64,000 bases of DNA from Sphaerimonospora sp050942215 (GCF_050942215.1 NZ_CP192056.1:2108001-2172000); one strand, 5' to 3'. Shown: positions 18,909 to 26,994, counted from the first letter of the stretch. Notes: generated by a model not told the origin, from the letters alone. Program-made: numbers and translations.

Positions 18909-19627
18909 TCGCGGTGGCGCACGGGTCTCGCGACCCGCGCGCCGCCGCCACGGTGGAGGCCCTGCTGGATCGGGTGCGGCTCACCCGCCCCGATCTGGAG
19001 GTGCGGGCCGCCTACCTGGACCACACGTCCCCGGCTCCGGCCGGGGCACTGGCCGATCTGGACGAGGCCGCGGTCCTCCCGCTGCTGCTCACCGCGGCCT
19101 ACCACAGCCGCGTCGACATCCCCGCCGTGCTGCGGGAGGTGTCGGCGCTGCAGCCGCGGCTGCGCGTCCACCTCGGCTCGACCCTGGGCCCGCATCCGCT
19201 GCTCGTCACCGCCCTGGAACGCCGCCTCGCCGAGGCCGGGGTGAAGATCGGCGACCCCGGCACGGCCGTGGTCCTGGTCTCCGCCGGTTCCAGTGACGCA
19301 CGGGCCAACGCGGTCGTCGGCGACCTCGCCCGCCAGTGGGCCGGATCGCGCCCGTGGTGGTCGGTCACCGCCGCCTACGCATCGGCCGCCGCCCCCGCCC
19401 CGGCCGAGGAGGTCGTACGGCTCACGCGCGCCGGAGCCAGGAGGGTGGTGGTGGCCCCCTACCTGCTCGCGCCGGGTTACTTCTCCGACAAGGTGCGACG
19501 GGACGCTCTCCAGGCCGGGGCGCACCGCGTGGCCGACGTCCTCGGCCCCGCCCCCGAGCTGGTCACGATTCTCCTCGAACGCTACGGCCAGGCCGTACGC
19601 AACGACATCACCCCCGATTCCGCCTGA
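18890..19627 (+). CDS. Sirohydrochlorin ferrochelatase, CbiX/SirB type
   Basis: Inserts iron into sirohydrochlorin to make siroheme, the cofactor of the sulfite reductase three genes upstream. 245 residues in two similar halves, as in long CbiX proteins. The first half has the metal-binding motif LIAVAHGSRDPRAAATVEALL with LLLTAAYHSRVDIP; the second half has VVLVSAGSSDARANAVV and VVVAPYLLAPGYFSDKV. The ATG at 18890 lies inside the end of cysH (19-nt overlap), indicating coupling. It is the last gene of the operon; the hairpin at 19742-19782 is the next strong terminator-like structure. Cobalt for cobalamin is an alternative metal, but the context favours iron. Confidence 0.88.
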   Translation: MRHTPLIAVAHGSRDPRAAATVEALLDRVRLTRPDLEVRAAYLDHTSPAPAGALADLDEAAVLPLLLTAAYHSRVDIPAVLREVSALQPRLRVHLGSTLGPHPLLVTALERRLAEAGVKIGDPGTAVVLVSAGSSDARANAVVGDLARQWAGSRPWWSVTAAYASAAAPAPAEEVVRLTRAGARRVVVAPYLLAPGYFSDKVRRDALQAGAHRVADVLGPAPELVTILLERYGQAVRNDITPDSA

Positions 19628-19640
19628 CACCCCCCCGCGC

Positions 19641-19882
19641 GTGATCTTGCGAATTCTCGCAGACCACCCTCCTGACCAGCGCGAATAGAATTCGTGATCT
19701 TGCGGTTTCTCGCAGACGGGCCTCCTGGCCTGCTCTGATGCCCTCCGTGATCTTGCAGTTGGACGATGCAAGATCACGGAGGTCTTTCTCGCTGCTCAGG
19801 GCATACGTCTGCGAGAAACTGCAAGATCACGAACGTTGAAAGCCGTGGTCTCGGCTCGACGTGCGAGTATTCGCAAGATCAC
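19641..19882. repeat. Symmetrical array of 53-bp repeats
   Basis: Four near-identical copies of a 22-24-nt element that starts GTGATCTTGC and ends CTCGCAGAC. Two are in plus orientation (19641-19664, 19694-19717) and two in minus orientation (19807-19830, 19861-19882), flanking a perfect hairpin built from the same GTGATCTTGCA word (19742-19782). Starts at 19641, 19694 and 19747 are exactly 53 bp apart, and the mirror copies are 52-53 bp apart, so the whole array is symmetrical about 19762. The segments between the cores are partly similar (CCTCCTGxCC). It resembles a REP/BIME-type element. Confidence 0.85.
19742..19782. terminator. 16-bp hairpin at the centre of the repeat array
   Basis: Perfect inverted repeat cctccgtgatcttgca / tgcaagatcacggagg with a 9-nt loop, followed on the plus strand by tctttctc. 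It lies 115 bp past the chelatase stop and could end the sulfur operon transcript. The arms carry the array's GTGATCTTGC core, so it is both a repeat unit pair and a likely transcription stop. Confidence 0.65.
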
Positions 19883-20007
19883 GGCCGGGGGTGGAGTGGG
19901 GTGGGGCACGGCGGTGGGAAAACGGGTTGCGGGGGTGGGTGAGGGCGTTGTTACCATTCGGGCGGACGCCGCGATCGGCGCGGCCGCCGACAGGGGAGGT
20001 GAGGACT

Positions 20008-20061
20008 ATGCGGGTCTTTCTGACGACCATGCCGTCCGTCAACTCCCGGGTGCCCGCCTAG
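20008..20061 (+). CDS. Possible 17-residue leader peptide before rsgA
   Basis: ATG with a strong ribosome-binding site (ggggaggtgagg), 17 codons (MRVFLTTMPSVNSRVPA) and a TAG, ending 48 nt before the rsgA start. Between its stop and rsgA lies a 7-bp hairpin that covers the only AAGGG-like ribosome-binding site of rsgA. This layout is typical of a translated leader that controls the next gene. It does not match a leader-peptide family I know, so it may be fortuitous. Confidence 0.4.
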   Translation: MRVFLTTMPSVNSRVPA

Positions 20062-20077
20062 TCACGACATCGCGCTG

Positions 20078-20101
20078 GACACCCGGTTTCCGAAGGGTGT
20101 C
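20078..20101 (+). promoter_or_regulatory. Hairpin covering the rsgA ribosome-binding region
   Basis: GACACCC (20078-20084) and GGGTGTC (20095-20101) form a 7-bp stem with a 10-nt loop ending 8 nt before the rsgA ATG. The only Shine-Dalgarno-like stretch (AAGGG, 20093-20097) runs into the 3' arm, so folding would hide it. Together with the upstream mini-ORF this could be a translational attenuator. Confidence 0.4.
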
Positions 20102-20109
20102 TTCACGTC

Positions 20110-21222
20110 ATGTCCTCCTTTTTCGATCTTTCCTCGCTCGGCTGGCACGACGGGCTTCAGGCTCTGCTTCCGGGCGGCACCGTCCCCGGCCGGGTTGCCC
20201 GGGTCCATCGGGGCGCCGCCGAGGTCCTCGCGGCCGGCGGAGAACACCACGTCAGGTTCGGCGCCCAGGTGCGCCGGGCGGCGGCCGACGACCCCATCGC
20301 GCTGCCGTGCGTGGGCGACTGGGCGGCGCTGCACCGGCTCGACGAGGGCCGCTACGAGCTGGCGGCGGTGCTGCCGCGCACGACCGCCTTCGTCCGCGGC
20401 GGGGTGAGCCGCGACTCACGCGGTGGCCTGTCCGGCGACGGCCAGGGCCAGGTGCTCGCGGCGAACGTCGACGTGGTGTTCGTCGCGGAGCCCGCGATGC
20501 ACGCGACCGACTTCGCCGATTTGGGCCGGATCGAGCGGCTCGTCGCCCTCGCCTGGGAGAGCGGGGCCCGGCCGGTCGTTCTGATCACCAAGCCCGACCT
20601 GCTCGATCTGGGTCTGGACGGTCTCCTCGCCGATGTGTCCGCAGCCGCGCCCGGTGTGGCGGTCCACCCTGTCTGCTCGCCGACGGGGGAGGGGCTGGAC
20701 CTCGTCCGCGCCCACCTCAGCGGATCACGCGGGTACGGGACCGCGGTGGTGCTCGGCCCGTCGGGCGCGGGGAAGTCGACGCTCGTCAACGCACTGGCCG
20801 GCACCGATGTGATGGCGACGCAGCAGGTGCGGGCGGCCGACGGGCGCGGCAGGCACACCACCGTCCACCGCGAAATGATCATGCTGCCCGGCGGCGGTCT
20901 CATCATCGACACCCCCGGCATCCGCCGGGTCGGGCTGTACGACATGAGTGACGGCGTCGATCTGGTCTTCTCGGACATCGAGGAGCTGGCCGAGAACTGT
21001 CGCTTCTCGGACTGCGCGCACACGGCTGAGCCCGGCTGTGCCGTACTCGCGGCGCTGGAGTCGGGGGAGCTGCCGGAGCGGCGGCTGGACAGCTGGCGCA
21101 GGCTGCTGCGCGAGGCGCGCTGGATGGCGACCCGCACCGACGCCCGGCTGCGCAGTGAGGAGGCCCGTAAGTGGAAGATCATCCACAAGGAGATGCGGCG
21201 ATCGGGGCGAAGCCGCCCCTGA
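20110..21222 (+). CDS. rsgA: Ribosome small-subunit maturation GTPase RsgA
   Basis: Circularly permuted GTPase that checks late 30S assembly on the ribosome. 370 residues. An N-terminal OB-fold (PGRVARVHRGAAEVLAAGG, then ALPCVGDWAAL) precedes the permuted G motifs: TKPDLLD (G4), GPSGAGKSTLVNAL (G1, about residue 218), GRHTT (G2) and DTPGIRRVGL (G3). The zinc-binding tail is CRFSDCAHTAEPGC. The ATG at 20110 has only a weak ribosome-binding site, within a hairpin, and a short open frame precedes it. A phosphoribosyltransferase gene follows 19 bp downstream, so the two are probably co-transcribed. Confidence 0.95.
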   Translation: MSSFFDLSSLGWHDGLQALLPGGTVPGRVARVHRGAAEVLAAGGEHHVRFGAQVRRAAADDPIALPCVGDWAALHRLDEGRYELAAVLPRTTAFVRGGVSRDSRGGLSGDGQGQVLAANVDVVFVAEPAMHATDFADLGRIERLVALAWESGARPVVLITKPDLLDLGLDGLLADVSAAAPGVAVHPVCSPTGEGLDLVRAHLSGSRGYGTAVVLGPSGAGKSTLVNALAGTDVMATQQVRAADGRGRHTTVHREMIMLPGGGLIIDTPGIRRVGLYDMSDGVDLVFSDIEELAENCRFSDCAHTAEPGCAVLAALESGELPERRLDSWRRLLREARWMATRTDARLRSEEARKWKIIHKEMRRSGRSRP

Positions 21223-21241
21223 CGGTGGGTATGAGCGCGTT

Positions 21242-21892
21242 ATGAAACGGGTGCGGCTGCCGTTCGCCGACCGCGCGGAGGCGGGGGCGCTGCTGGCCGA
21301 GGTTCTGTACGGCATGGCCCTGGAGGACCCGGTCGTGCTCGCCCTGCCGCGCGGCGGGGTGGCGGTGGCCGTACCCGTGGCCGAGCGGCTGGCGGCGCCG
21401 CTTGAGGTGCTCGTCACCAGGAAGATCGGCTGTCCGGATCAGCCGGAGCTCGGTGTCGGGGCGATCTCCGAGGGCGGCGAGCCGGTGTTCGACCGCGAGC
21501 TGCTCTATCGGCTCGGGTTCGACGTCGGCGACGTCGCCGACGTGGTCGAGCGCGAGCAGCGAGAGCTGGCCAGGAGGGTACGGGTCTACCGGGGCGACCG
21601 GCCGCTGCCCCAGCTGGCGGGCCGTGACGTGATCGTGGTCGACGACGGGCTGGCCACCGGGGGCACCGCCCGCGCGGCGGTCCGGGCCGTGCGCGCCCGG
21701 CAGAAGGGGCGCGGCGGGGTCACTCTGGCGGTGCCGGTGGCCGCCGACGAGACCGTACGGAGTCTGTCAGCGGAGGCCGACGACGTCGTCGTGCTCGCCA
21801 CGCCCGAGGGTTTCCGTGCGGTGGGCCAGTGGTACGAGTGCTTCGACCAGCTCACCGACGAAGACGTGCTCGAACTGCTGGGACGGACCTGA
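21242..21892 (+). CDS. Phosphoribosyltransferase-domain protein
   Basis: Type I PRTase fold. The PRPP-binding motif VIVVDDGLATGGTARAA is near residue 132; an early LPRGGVAVAVPVAERL and VTRKIGCPDQPELGVGAI match the group of stand-alone PRTases related to ComF and erythromycin-resistance-type fusions. 216 residues, cytosolic. The frame is open far upstream inside rsgA; the ATG at 21242 (MKRVRLPF) fits the family start. Probably in an operon with rsgA. The base or other acceptor is not predictable; the conserved RKIG and PDQPELG parts set it apart from the hypoxanthine and adenine enzymes. Confidence 0.85.
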   Translation: MKRVRLPFADRAEAGALLAEVLYGMALEDPVVLALPRGGVAVAVPVAERLAAPLEVLVTRKIGCPDQPELGVGAISEGGEPVFDRELLYRLGFDVGDVADVVEREQRELARRVRVYRGDRPLPQLAGRDVIVVDDGLATGGTARAAVRAVRARQKGRGGVTLAVPVAADETVRSLSAEADDVVVLATPEGFRAVGQWYECFDQLTDEDVLELLGRT

Positions 21893-21898
21893 GGGACG

Positions 21899-21921
21899 AC
21901 CGGTGCCCGGGCGACACCGGT
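21899..21921 (+). terminator. Hairpin after the phosphoribosyltransferase gene
   Basis: ACCGGTG / CACCGGT inverted repeat (7 bp) around a 9-nt loop, starting 7 nt past the stop codon, followed by a pyrimidine-rich stretch (cccttctccgtctcatcctg). Position and structure fit the end of the rsgA operon. Confidence 0.5.
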
Positions 21922-22717
21922 GACGCCCTTCTCCGTCTCATCCTGTGGAACGCGAAAGGCGGGACGGGACGCGACGGCATCGGACGGAGAGATTTCCAGA
22001 TCGCCGGACACACGATGGACCGTCAGGGCCGGCTTCCGCCACGTGCACTGATCGTCTACCGTCCCCGCCGCCGGTCACGTTGGGTGGCGGCGAATGGCAT
22101 AACAAGATCTTGACCCGCCCGGAGGCGAAACCTACCCTTTCATGGGAGCGTTCCCACGGCCGTGCGTGAACACGTTCCGCCGGGAAGCGCGCCCCGGGCC
22201 CTCGACGAATCCGGATGATCGAGGCGCGCCGCGCGAGCCGGAGATGCTGCCGATCGACGAGGAGCGTTCATGAGCCCCGAGACGAGGGTGGGGCGCCGAC
22301 CGCCGGCGGCACCGTTCCATCCGGGGCCGGAGCCACGAGCCGCGGTCCGGCCCGCCGGTCACGGCCGGCGCAGGCGTTCGTGAACGGTGTCCACGACCGG
22401 GCGCGGCCTGCCCGAGCCGGACCGCATCGCCTGCTTCATCCATCCGCTTGCCGCGTGGGCCGACCTGGCACGGGCGGCGGCGTCCCCTTGACCCGCACCC
22501 GGGGGCCCTAGAGGGCCGAAGCGTTCGACCGGCCTGTTCGACGCGCCGTGGTGGACACGCACGCAATGGACGCGCGCCGTGGTGGACGCGTGCCGTGGTG
22601 GACACGTGCGCCCACGTCCTGCCGCGCACGGCCGCGGCCCGGTCCACGGCTGTCCGAAAAGGGAGCCGCGGACCGAAAGTTCCGGAGCTTGACGTGTATG
22701 ACAGTCGAAGGAGGGTC
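21922..22717. other. Gene-poor stretch of about 0.8 kb
   Basis: No convincing gene on either strand. The open frames here lack starts with ribosome-binding sites and show no family signature. Visible structures are an AAGATCTTGA-type short palindrome near 22108, GGCCCT-AG-AGGGCC at 22504-22517, and three copies of GCCGTGGTGGACRCG at 22545-22606. The last 30 bp hold the ribosome-binding site (GAAGGAGGG) of the condensation-domain gene, whose promoter and possible leader must lie here. Confidence 0.5.
22545..22606. repeat. Three copies of GCCGTGGTGGACRCG
   Basis: 15-mers at 22545-22559, 22576-22590 and 22592-22606, spaced 31 and 16 bp start to start, in the untranslated region ahead of the condensation-domain gene. 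They may be operator half-sites or simple replication slippage; nothing distinguishes the two. Confidence 0.5.
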
Positions 22718-24025
22718 ATGCGGCTTTCGGTGGACTTCGTCTCCAGCCGTTTCGGTACGGCGGAGCTCGCGTGGGGACAGCTGGCCATGTGGGGGGCCAT
22801 CCGTGACGTGGGACCGGACAACGCGCACTACTTCAATGTGCCCCGGCTGCTCGCCGTACCGCGCGCGGGCGGCCCGCACCATCCCGGCGCCGTGGCCGCG
22901 GCCCTGGCCGGGCTGGTGGGCCGGCACGACGCCCTGCGATCGCTCGTACGGCTCGGCGCGGCCGGGCCGTACCAGGAGGTGCTCGCTGCCGGGACCCTGT
23001 CGATCGAAATGGTCGAGGCGGAGCGCGGGGACGCCGGCGTCGCCGCGGCGGACCTCGTCGACCGCCTGGCCGGGCGGTCTTTCGACGACGGCGAGCAGCC
23101 GTTCCGCGCCGGATTCGTGGTCTGCGACGGCGCCGTCACCCACGTGGCGCTCGCGCTCAGTCATGCCGTCGCTGACTGGCACGCCGCCGACGTCGTGGTG
23201 CGCGACCTGCGGATGCTGCTGCTGCGCGGGGTGATCGCGCGACCCCCGTCGTCTCAGCTGCTCGAACTGGTGCGGGAGGAGAAGGCGGCGCCGGCCCGTT
23301 CGGATCGGGCGATCGCGCAGTGGGAGTCGCTCCTGCGGACCGTGCCGTCCATCATGTTCCCGACAGCGGTCGGGCCGGCTGCGACGCCGAGGTACGCGCG
23401 GGCCGTGCTGTCGTCGCCCCGGCTCAACCACGCCGCTCAGGTGCTCGCCCGCCGGACCGGCGTCAGTACGGCCACTGTCCTGATGGTGGCGGTCACCATG
23501 CTGCTACGTGAGCTGACCGGGCAGGAGACGTCCGCGATCACCCCGATCGTGCACAACCGCTTCAGCGACCGCACCAGGGGGCTGGTCGCCTGCCTCAACC
23601 AGCTGGGGCTGTTCGCCCTGGGCCGGGGAGGAGACCTCGTCGAGACCGTCATGAGCGAATATCCGGCGGTTCTCGCGGCCTACCGGCGGGCCCGCTACGA
23701 CCCGCTGGCCTTCGATGTGATGATCGACCGGTTGAGCGCCGACCGGGGCGTCCCCATGTTTCCGTCGTGCTGCTTCAACGATCTGCGCCCCGGTGAGGAC
23801 CCGGTCGACGCGGGCCACGCGGACGGGGAGTCAGAGCTGGAGTGGCTCTCCGGCATGGACCAGCGCAGCTGCCACTTCTGCCTGGCGCTGATGCGCTGGA
23901 AGGGCACGCTCGGTGTGGAGCTGAGCGCCGACACCGCCCGTCTGCCCAAGAGCGAGATAGCCGCCCTGCTGCACCGGCTCGAGTCTTTCGTGGTCGGCTC
24001 GGCCGCCCGAGAGCTCGCCGCATGA
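22718..24025 (+). CDS. Stand-alone condensation-domain / CoA-dependent acyltransferase-like protein
   Basis: 435-residue protein with the two-lobe condensation (C-domain) fold used by nonribosomal peptide synthetases and acyltransferases. The catalytic HHxxxDG motif appears as SHAVADWHA (about residues 148-156): the second histidine and the aspartate are kept, but the first histidine and the glycine are replaced. N-terminal FNVPRLLAV and DALRSLVRL, and the later SAITPIVHNRFSD and LVACLNQLGLF, fit the domain. ATG at 22718 follows GAAGGAGGG. No adenylation, carrier or other biosynthetic gene is nearby. It could acylate a small molecule or be a remnant of a cluster. Confidence 0.78.
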   Translation: MRLSVDFVSSRFGTAELAWGQLAMWGAIRDVGPDNAHYFNVPRLLAVPRAGGPHHPGAVAAALAGLVGRHDALRSLVRLGAAGPYQEVLAAGTLSIEMVEAERGDAGVAAADLVDRLAGRSFDDGEQPFRAGFVVCDGAVTHVALALSHAVADWHAADVVVRDLRMLLLRGVIARPPSSQLLELVREEKAAPARSDRAIAQWESLLRTVPSIMFPTAVGPAATPRYARAVLSSPRLNHAAQVLARRTGVSTATVLMVAVTMLLRELTGQETSAITPIVHNRFSDRTRGLVACLNQLGLFALGRGGDLVETVMSEYPAVLAAYRRARYDPLAFDVMIDRLSADRGVPMFPSCCFNDLRPGEDPVDAGHADGESELEWLSGMDQRSCHFCLALMRWKGTLGVELSADTARLPKSEIAALLHRLESFVVGSAARELAA

Positions 24026-24106
24026 GCCGAGCACGATCTCAAGGGTCGCGATCTCAGAGTAGGGAGGGAAGTGGGGCGAAGATCGTCCGGGCGGCGGGAC
24101 CCGTGC

Positions 24107-24769
24107 TCAGGCCTTCGCGCACAGGATGGTGACCGTGACGGTCAGCTTGTAGGCGACCGGGTTGTTCGGAAGGACGAAGACGTAGGAGTCGTTCAACGGT
24201 CCACCGTTCCGGTTGGACGCGTATCCCCACGAGACCTCGTTCGGGTTCACCAAGGTGCCGGCGGACTGGACCGTGTGGTCGCCGCTCACGAGGAACTTCC
24301 CGGCCGGGCAGGTAGTGGGGACGGCACCACCCTCCCCTTTGGCGAAGGTTTTGACAGTGGTGATCTTCTCCAGACCGGTGAGTCCGGCGGGGCCCTGCGG
24401 ACCGGCGGGCCCGCGCTCGCCGCTGTCGCCCTTCGGTCCTGCGGGACCTTGCGGTCCCGCAGGACCGGCCTCGCCCGTCTCTCCGGTCGCCCCGGACGGA
24501 CCGACGGGTCCGGTCTGGTTCCAGGTCAGTTCGCGGTGGCCCGGCGGACATGCCGGGCGGGACGTCGGCCATGGTGTGGGGCTGCTCATGGCCGAGGCCG
24601 TCTGCCCGTCGTAACCGGGCATCCGCACAATTCCGTCGGACCCCACGCAGGCCACGATGTCGGTGGCTCTGCCGTCCGCCACGGCTACGGCCACGCCCGC
24701 TCCGCCTACCAACAGTCCCGTCATGGCGCCGATGGCCAGCCATGTTCCCCGCTCCGCGATACGCCGCAC
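24107..24769 (-). CDS. Secreted collagen-like protein
   Basis: 220 residues: a short basic start, one hydrophobic signal/anchor segment (WLAIGAMTGLLVGGAGVAVAVA), then about 15 Gly-X-Y triplets (from GPVGPSGATG to GPAGLTG, roughly residues 87-134) and a C-terminal globular domain with two cysteines (TTCPAGKFLVSGD and TVTILCAKA). The GTG at 24769 follows AAGGAG with 7-nt spacing; a longer frame upstream lacks support. Collagen-like triplets in bacteria form triple-helical surface or spore-coat stalks. It converges with the condensation-domain gene. Function unknown. Confidence 0.82.
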   Translation of the reverse strand: MRRIAERGTWLAIGAMTGLLVGGAGVAVAVADGRATDIVACVGSDGIVRMPGYDGQTASAMSSPTPWPTSRPACPPGHRELTWNQTGPVGPSGATGETGEAGPAGPQGPAGPKGDSGERGPAGPQGPAGLTGLEKITTVKTFAKGEGGAVPTTCPAGKFLVSGDHTVQSAGTLVNPNEVSWGYASNRNGGPLNDSYVFVLPNNPVAYKLTVTVTILCAKA

Positions 24770-25037
24770 GAGCCGACTCCTTCTTGGACAGCGACAATGT
24801 CGTGCGCAGCGTAGAAAACCAGGCCTGCCCGGGGCGTCCACCTGGCGAGCGACAGTAGATCATCCGCGCGGCGGAGCGGTGTGCACGCGAACGTACGGAT
24901 CGGCCGGGCCGTGCGGCAGACTCGGGACGCCTCGGCGACAGGTGAAGATCCCGACGAGCCCTCCAGTCGCGGTTCGTCGGCGGCGTGCTCGGTGCCGCTG
25001 TACGGGTGGGGCGGTCCGCGGTCGGCAAGGGGATGGG

Positions 25038-25496
25038 TCAGGGCGTCGCGAGCTCGGCCCATACGATCTTGCCGCCAGGCCGTCGTCCGTCTGCCCGGGG
25101 CCAGCGGAAACCCCACGCCTTGGCGTACGTCTCGACCAGCCAGAGACCACGACCGCCTTCCTCCTCGTCGCCGGGGACGCGCAGGCGCGGCGGGGTTCTG
25201 GTTTCGTCCCACACCTCGATGACCATGCTGGACGAGGTCCGGTAGAGGCAGAGACAGATCGGCCTCACCTTGTCGTGCAGCTCGACGTAGCCGGGGTGGT
25301 CGCCGGTCCCGCGGTACATCGCCTTGACGGCGTTGGTGACCAGCTCCGAGGCGATCAGCTCGGCGCCTTCGATGATGTGGTCGAGACGCCACTTCCGCAG
25401 CGTGTCGCGTGTGTACATGCGGGCCGTGGCCACGGACTTCGGCAGTGCGGGCAGCGCCAGGCAGGCGACGGACGGGGCGTTCTCCAGGATGTTCAC
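25038..25496 (-). CDS. HATPase-domain (anti-sigma-like) regulatory protein
   Basis: 152-residue GHKL ATP-binding protein of the small anti-sigma/serine-kinase type common in actinobacteria. N-box ELIASELVTNAVKA (about residue 54), G1-box IEVWDETRTPPRL and G2-box GGRGLWLVETYAKAWGF are all present; there is no sensor or membrane domain. The GTG at 25496 (VNILENAPSV) is preceded by AGAGG; the open frame extends a further 400 bp but without a family match. Divergent from an XRE-DUF5753 gene and its DUF397 partner. This trio resembles the WhiJ-type developmental regulators of streptomycetes. Confidence 0.85.
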   Translation of the reverse strand: MNILENAPSVACLALPALPKSVATARMYTRDTLRKWRLDHIIEGAELIASELVTNAVKAMYRGTGDHPGYVELHDKVRPICLCLYRTSSSMVIEVWDETRTPPRLRVPGDEEEGGRGLWLVETYAKAWGFRWPRADGRRPGGKIVWAELATP

Positions 25497-25804
25497 GGCG
25501 ACCTCTGGCGGCAAGCGACGGGGAGTGATCGGGAGCCGCGGCCGTCGTCCCCCCTCAGGCAAACGGCCGCGGGCTCCCAGGCGGAACGGGCGTGGGTCAC
25601 AGCTCAGGGGAAGGCTGAGCAAGTGCCCCACCCGCCCTGCCGGCTTTGTGGTGCCTTCCGATTCAGCCTGCCGGGCGGCGCGCTCCCGACTGGCTACGCA
25701 CAGTGTGACTTCCGCGACCGTGAGTGTGCAACCTATATGAACGCACAGCCTGCAAAATATTTGAGGACATCTGAGAGGACTGGAAGGAGGGGCAAGATGT
25801 ACCC
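25497..25804. promoter_or_regulatory. Divergent promoter region of the HATPase and XRE genes
   Basis: 308 bp with no gene of its own. The right half is much more AT-rich than its surroundings (for example tgcaaaatatttgagg near 25750 and cctatatgaacg near 25732), the usual place for promoters in this genome. A ribosome-binding AAGGAGGGG lies at 25783-25791. No repeated operator could be picked out by eye. Confidence 0.5.
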
Positions 25805-26659
25805 ATGCCGCCGACCAGACGACAACCCCCCACCGTGCGTTTGCGCCGCCTGGCCGCCGAACTGCGGCGGCTCCGCGTAGCAGCCGGACTGTCGCAGGAT
25901 GATGTGGAGCGGCAGACACACATCAATGTGGCGACGCTGTACCGCATCGAGACGGCCAAGGCCAAGCCGCAGGTCAGGACACTTAAGGCCCTGCTCGACC
26001 TGTACGGTGTGACCGATGTGCAGCGAGCCGACCTGATGACCTTGCAGAAGGAGGCCGGCAAGCGCGGCTGGCTCCAGGAGCAGGACGCCGAGCTACCGGG
26101 GCAGTACCCGACCTACATCAGCTTCGAGGCGGAGGCCCGGCAGATCTGCAATTACGAGTCGCTGTTCGTCCCCGGACTGCTCCAGACCGAGGCGTACGCG
26201 AGGGCGGTCGTCCGCGGCGTGCGACCGACCGCCAGCGAGGAGGACGTCGAAATCCGGGTGGCCGCCCGGCTGCAACGGCAGAAGTTGCTGGCCGACGAGC
26301 ACCGCCCAGGCTTCTGGGCGATCCTGGATGAGGGAGTGTTGGCGCGCATGGTCGGCGGGCCGGACGTCATGCGGGAGCAGATCGCCCGCCTGGCCGAGCA
26401 CGCCCGCGACCCGTTCGTCACCGTGCAGGTCGTGCCCTTCGCGGCGGGCGCGCATCCCGGCATGCCGGGCAGCTTCGTGGTCATGAAGTTCGGCTCGGAC
26501 GACCCTGACATCGTGTACGTCGACTCGATGGCCGGGGACCTGTTCCTGGAGCAGGAAGCCGAGTTGACGCGGTACAACAGTATCTTCGAACACCTGCGCG
26601 CCGTAGCGCTCAGCCCTGGCGACACCACGGCCATGCTGAAGAAGCTGGCCGCATCCTAG
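25805..26659 (+). CDS. XRE-family regulator with DUF5753 domain
   Basis: 284-residue transcription regulator of the WhiJ-like class. HTH near residues 15-65 (LRRLRVAAGLSQDDVERQTHINVATLYRIE), followed by the DUF5753 domain (NYESLFVPGLLQTEAYARAVV, then DPFVTVQVVPFAAGAHPGMPGSFVVM and DIVYVDSMAGDLFLE). ATG at 25805 is 13 nt past AAGGAGGGG. Followed 13 bp later by a DUF397 gene and divergent from a HATPase protein, the standard three-part layout. In streptomycetes, members of this class control sporulation or antibiotic genes through the DUF397 partner. Confidence 0.92.
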   Translation: MPPTRRQPPTVRLRRLAAELRRLRVAAGLSQDDVERQTHINVATLYRIETAKAKPQVRTLKALLDLYGVTDVQRADLMTLQKEAGKRGWLQEQDAELPGQYPTYISFEAEARQICNYESLFVPGLLQTEAYARAVVRGVRPTASEEDVEIRVAARLQRQKLLADEHRPGFWAILDEGVLARMVGGPDVMREQIARLAEHARDPFVTVQVVPFAAGAHPGMPGSFVVMKFGSDDPDIVYVDSMAGDLFLEQEAELTRYNSIFEHLRAVALSPGDTTAMLKKLAAS

Positions 26660-26672
26660 AGAGGAACCGGGA

Positions 26673-26873
26673 ATGACCGACCTGTCCAACGCCAAGTGGA
26701 AGAAGAGCACGCTCAGCGGTGACGGCCAAAGCTGCGTCGAGGTGGCGATCACCGACACCGTGGTCGGCGTCCGCGACACCAAGGACCGTGAGGGCGGCAC
26801 GCTCGTCTTCCGCCATGACGAGTGGCGCGCGTTCCTCGGGGGAGTGCGTAACGGAGAGTTCGACATCGACTGA
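26673..26873 (+). CDS. DUF397 protein
   Basis: 66-residue partner of the preceding XRE-DUF5753 regulator. It shows the DUF397 core: AKWKKSTLSGDGQSCVEVA near the start, VVGVRDTKDREGGTLVF and a C-terminal EWRAFLGGVRNGEFD. Start ATG follows GAGAGGAACCGGGA. Known DUF397 proteins act with their XRE neighbour, possibly as a modulator. Co-transcribed with it, 13 bp apart. Confidence 0.93.
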   Translation: MTDLSNAKWKKSTLSGDGQSCVEVAITDTVVGVRDTKDREGGTLVFRHDEWRAFLGGVRNGEFDID

Positions 26874-26994
26874 CACCGACGCAACACGGCGAGCCCTTGC
26901 CGTTGCGAGCTTCGGCGGCCAGGTGCGGCCCGCCGTCAGCAGGATCCGGCCATCTGGTGGCCGAGCCACTGCTGACCTGGGGTCCTGCTCGTTC

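Noticed and set aside
19641..19882. CRISPR array reading of the 24-nt repeats with 29-nt spacing
   Set aside because: Half of the repeats are in inverted orientation, spacers are partly similar, only four copies exist and no cas genes are present.
22448..22717. 90-codon N-terminal extension of the condensation-domain protein
   Set aside because: The stretch is Arg/Pro-rich non-domain sequence and a strong ribosome-binding site precedes the inner ATG at 22718.
25497..25919. 141-codon extension of the HATPase protein
   Set aside because: The extension crosses the AT-rich divergent promoter and the start of the XRE gene, and has no family match; the domain begins near the GTG at 25496.
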